DNA from: Usnea hakonensis
Taxonomy: Eukaryota > Ascomycota > Lecanoromycetes > Lecanorales > Parmeliaceae
Length of the DNA: 18,784 bases
Direction of reading: 5' to 3'
Assembly (NCBI GenBank): GCA_013423325.1
Contig: BLJB01000234.1
Location: forward strand, 1 to 18,784
Position 1 is the first letter of the stretch. Each line of letters opens with the position of its first letter. This document shows, piece by piece, positions 18,039 through 18,784 of this stretch. The translations under genes were made by a program, and so were the position numbers. The notes beneath the pieces are model-generated. The model had not been told where the DNA came from. It did not search any database and was given only the letters and a program-made list of their open reading frames with translations.

Positions 18039-18202
18039 AGATCTATTCTAGATCTTTATAAGGCTCCTCGATATACTAGGAGAAGATTTATAAAGATCTA
18101 GAATAGATCTTTATAAGATCTATTCTAGATCTTTTATTATTTTATAAATAATAAGGTATACTATTACGTAGAGAAGATTTTCGAAAGATCTAGAATAGAT
18201 CT
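18039..18202. repeat. Cluster of four alternating 17-bp palindromic motifs
   Basis: AGATCTATTCTAGATCT occurs at 18,039-18,055 and 18,116-18,132, and its complement AGATCTAGAATAGATCT at 18,094-18,110 and 18,186-18,202, so orientation alternates. The middle pair forms 20-bp inverted arms (18,092-18,111 and 18,115-18,134) around a 3-base loop. Each motif itself starts and ends with AGATCT. Confidence 0.8.
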
Positions 18203-18710
18203 ATAATAGATCTTTTTTAGATCTAGTATAGATTTCCTATAGATATAATAGATATAGTAGCTATATTAAGAGATTTCTATAAAGATTTCTATAAAAGATT
18301 TATACGCTCTATTTAAGATTTATATAATATCTATAATATTTTTATTTTTCTAACTATATCTTTATCTTCCCCTTTATTAATCTCGATTTCTTATCTCTTT
18401 TTATAAAATATATATATTACTTTTATATCTATCTATTTTAATATTAAAAGGATAATCTATCTTTATTATTTATATTATTTTTATCTCCTTATAATATAGT
18501 TCTATTATTATTTCTATATTACTTTTATAATTAAACTAATTTCCATTATAACTTTTTACCCTTAAAGTCTTACTTACTACTTTTCCTTCTATTTATTAAT
18601 AATCTTTAATTATCTAAATAATCCTTACTCCCCTAATTATAGTACTATTTATTATTAGCTATAATTATAACTAGCTACTATTATTAATTTCTTAAAGTAA
18701 GATTAAAGCC

Positions 18711-18784
18711 GCTTATTGACCTATATATAATGAAAGAAAAAGATGAAGTACAACAACCAACATGAAGAGACGCCATTCACGATA
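18711..18784 (+). other. Return to ordinary sequence at the window edge
   Basis: CA and TG dinucleotides reappear (for example CAACAACCAACATGAAG). A TATATAATG string at about 18,722 and an ATG at 18,760 followed by Lys-Arg-Arg codons could mark the start of a gene beyond the window, but too little is present to call one. Confidence 0.25.

Larger units (their letters stand above)
13665..18710. repeat. AT-rich, RIP-mutated repeat block
   Basis: Composition changes sharply near 13,665 and back near 18,710. Inside, long frames vanish and CA/TG dinucleotides are nearly absent, while TA is abundant and CG, CC and GG survive. That is the pattern left by RIP, which converts CpA to TpA on either strand in repeated DNA. 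Recognisable remnants are listed separately. The rest (13,665-14,190, 17,046-17,365, 17,830-18,038 and 18,203-18,710) is AT-rich sequence in which I recognise nothing. The short frame at 13,826-14,032 is a product of the low complexity. Confidence 0.9.

Noticed and set aside
18037..18202. CRISPR-like array from the repeated 17-mers
   Set aside because: The spacers are unequal, orientation alternates, and the setting is a eukaryotic RIPed repeat block.

Overview
The window looks like nuclear DNA of a filamentous ascomycete (Pezizomycotina). It has intron-rich genes (25 modelled introns, nearly all 42-68 nt, with fungal branch-point-like sequences), an NLR-type receptor of a fungal architecture, an asaB/GA4-desaturase-like oxygenase, and a 5-kb AT-rich block in which CpA and TpG dinucleotides are almost gone, the mark of repeat-induced point mutation (RIP). 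All exon models were assembled by eye: each junction keeps phase and restores family-typical sequence, but none has transcript support.

Layout. 360-1620 (+) is a zinc-dependent alcohol dehydrogenase of the NADP-dependent ADH6/cinnamyl type, 359 aa in 4 exons. 2209-6197 (-) is one large 10-exon gene for a 1161-aa NLR-like protein: alpha/beta-hydrolase-like N-terminus, NB-ARC NTPase, TPR repeats. 6881-7087 (+) is a possible 68-aa hydrophilic protein with a 5' UTR intron. 7359-8434 (-) and 8988-11482 (+) are a divergent pair, an Fe(II)/2-oxoglutarate-type oxygenase (294 aa, 5 exons) and an amidase-signature hydrolase (665 aa, 10 exons), sharing a 553-bp promoter region that contains a diverged direct duplication. 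11633-13135 (-) is a single-exon CorA-like membrane protein with an intact GMN motif.

From about 13,665 to 18,710 the sequence becomes AT-rich, gene-free and repeat-derived. It holds a pair of 130-bp direct repeats exactly 600 bp apart, 93-bp tandem units, a tRNA-like box, a RIP-killed Tad-type LINE on the minus strand (about 15,165-16,660), a terminal-inverted-repeat element with a GC-rich core that escaped RIP (17,006-17,827), and a cluster of alternating 17-bp palindromic motifs (18,039-18,202). Ordinary composition returns in the last 70 bases.

The genes do not form an obvious single pathway. The oxygenase/amidase pair is the best candidate for co-regulated accessory metabolism; the NLR-like gene fits self/non-self recognition or programmed cell death. 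Its most notable feature is that the hydrolase domain appears to have lost its nucleophilic serine.
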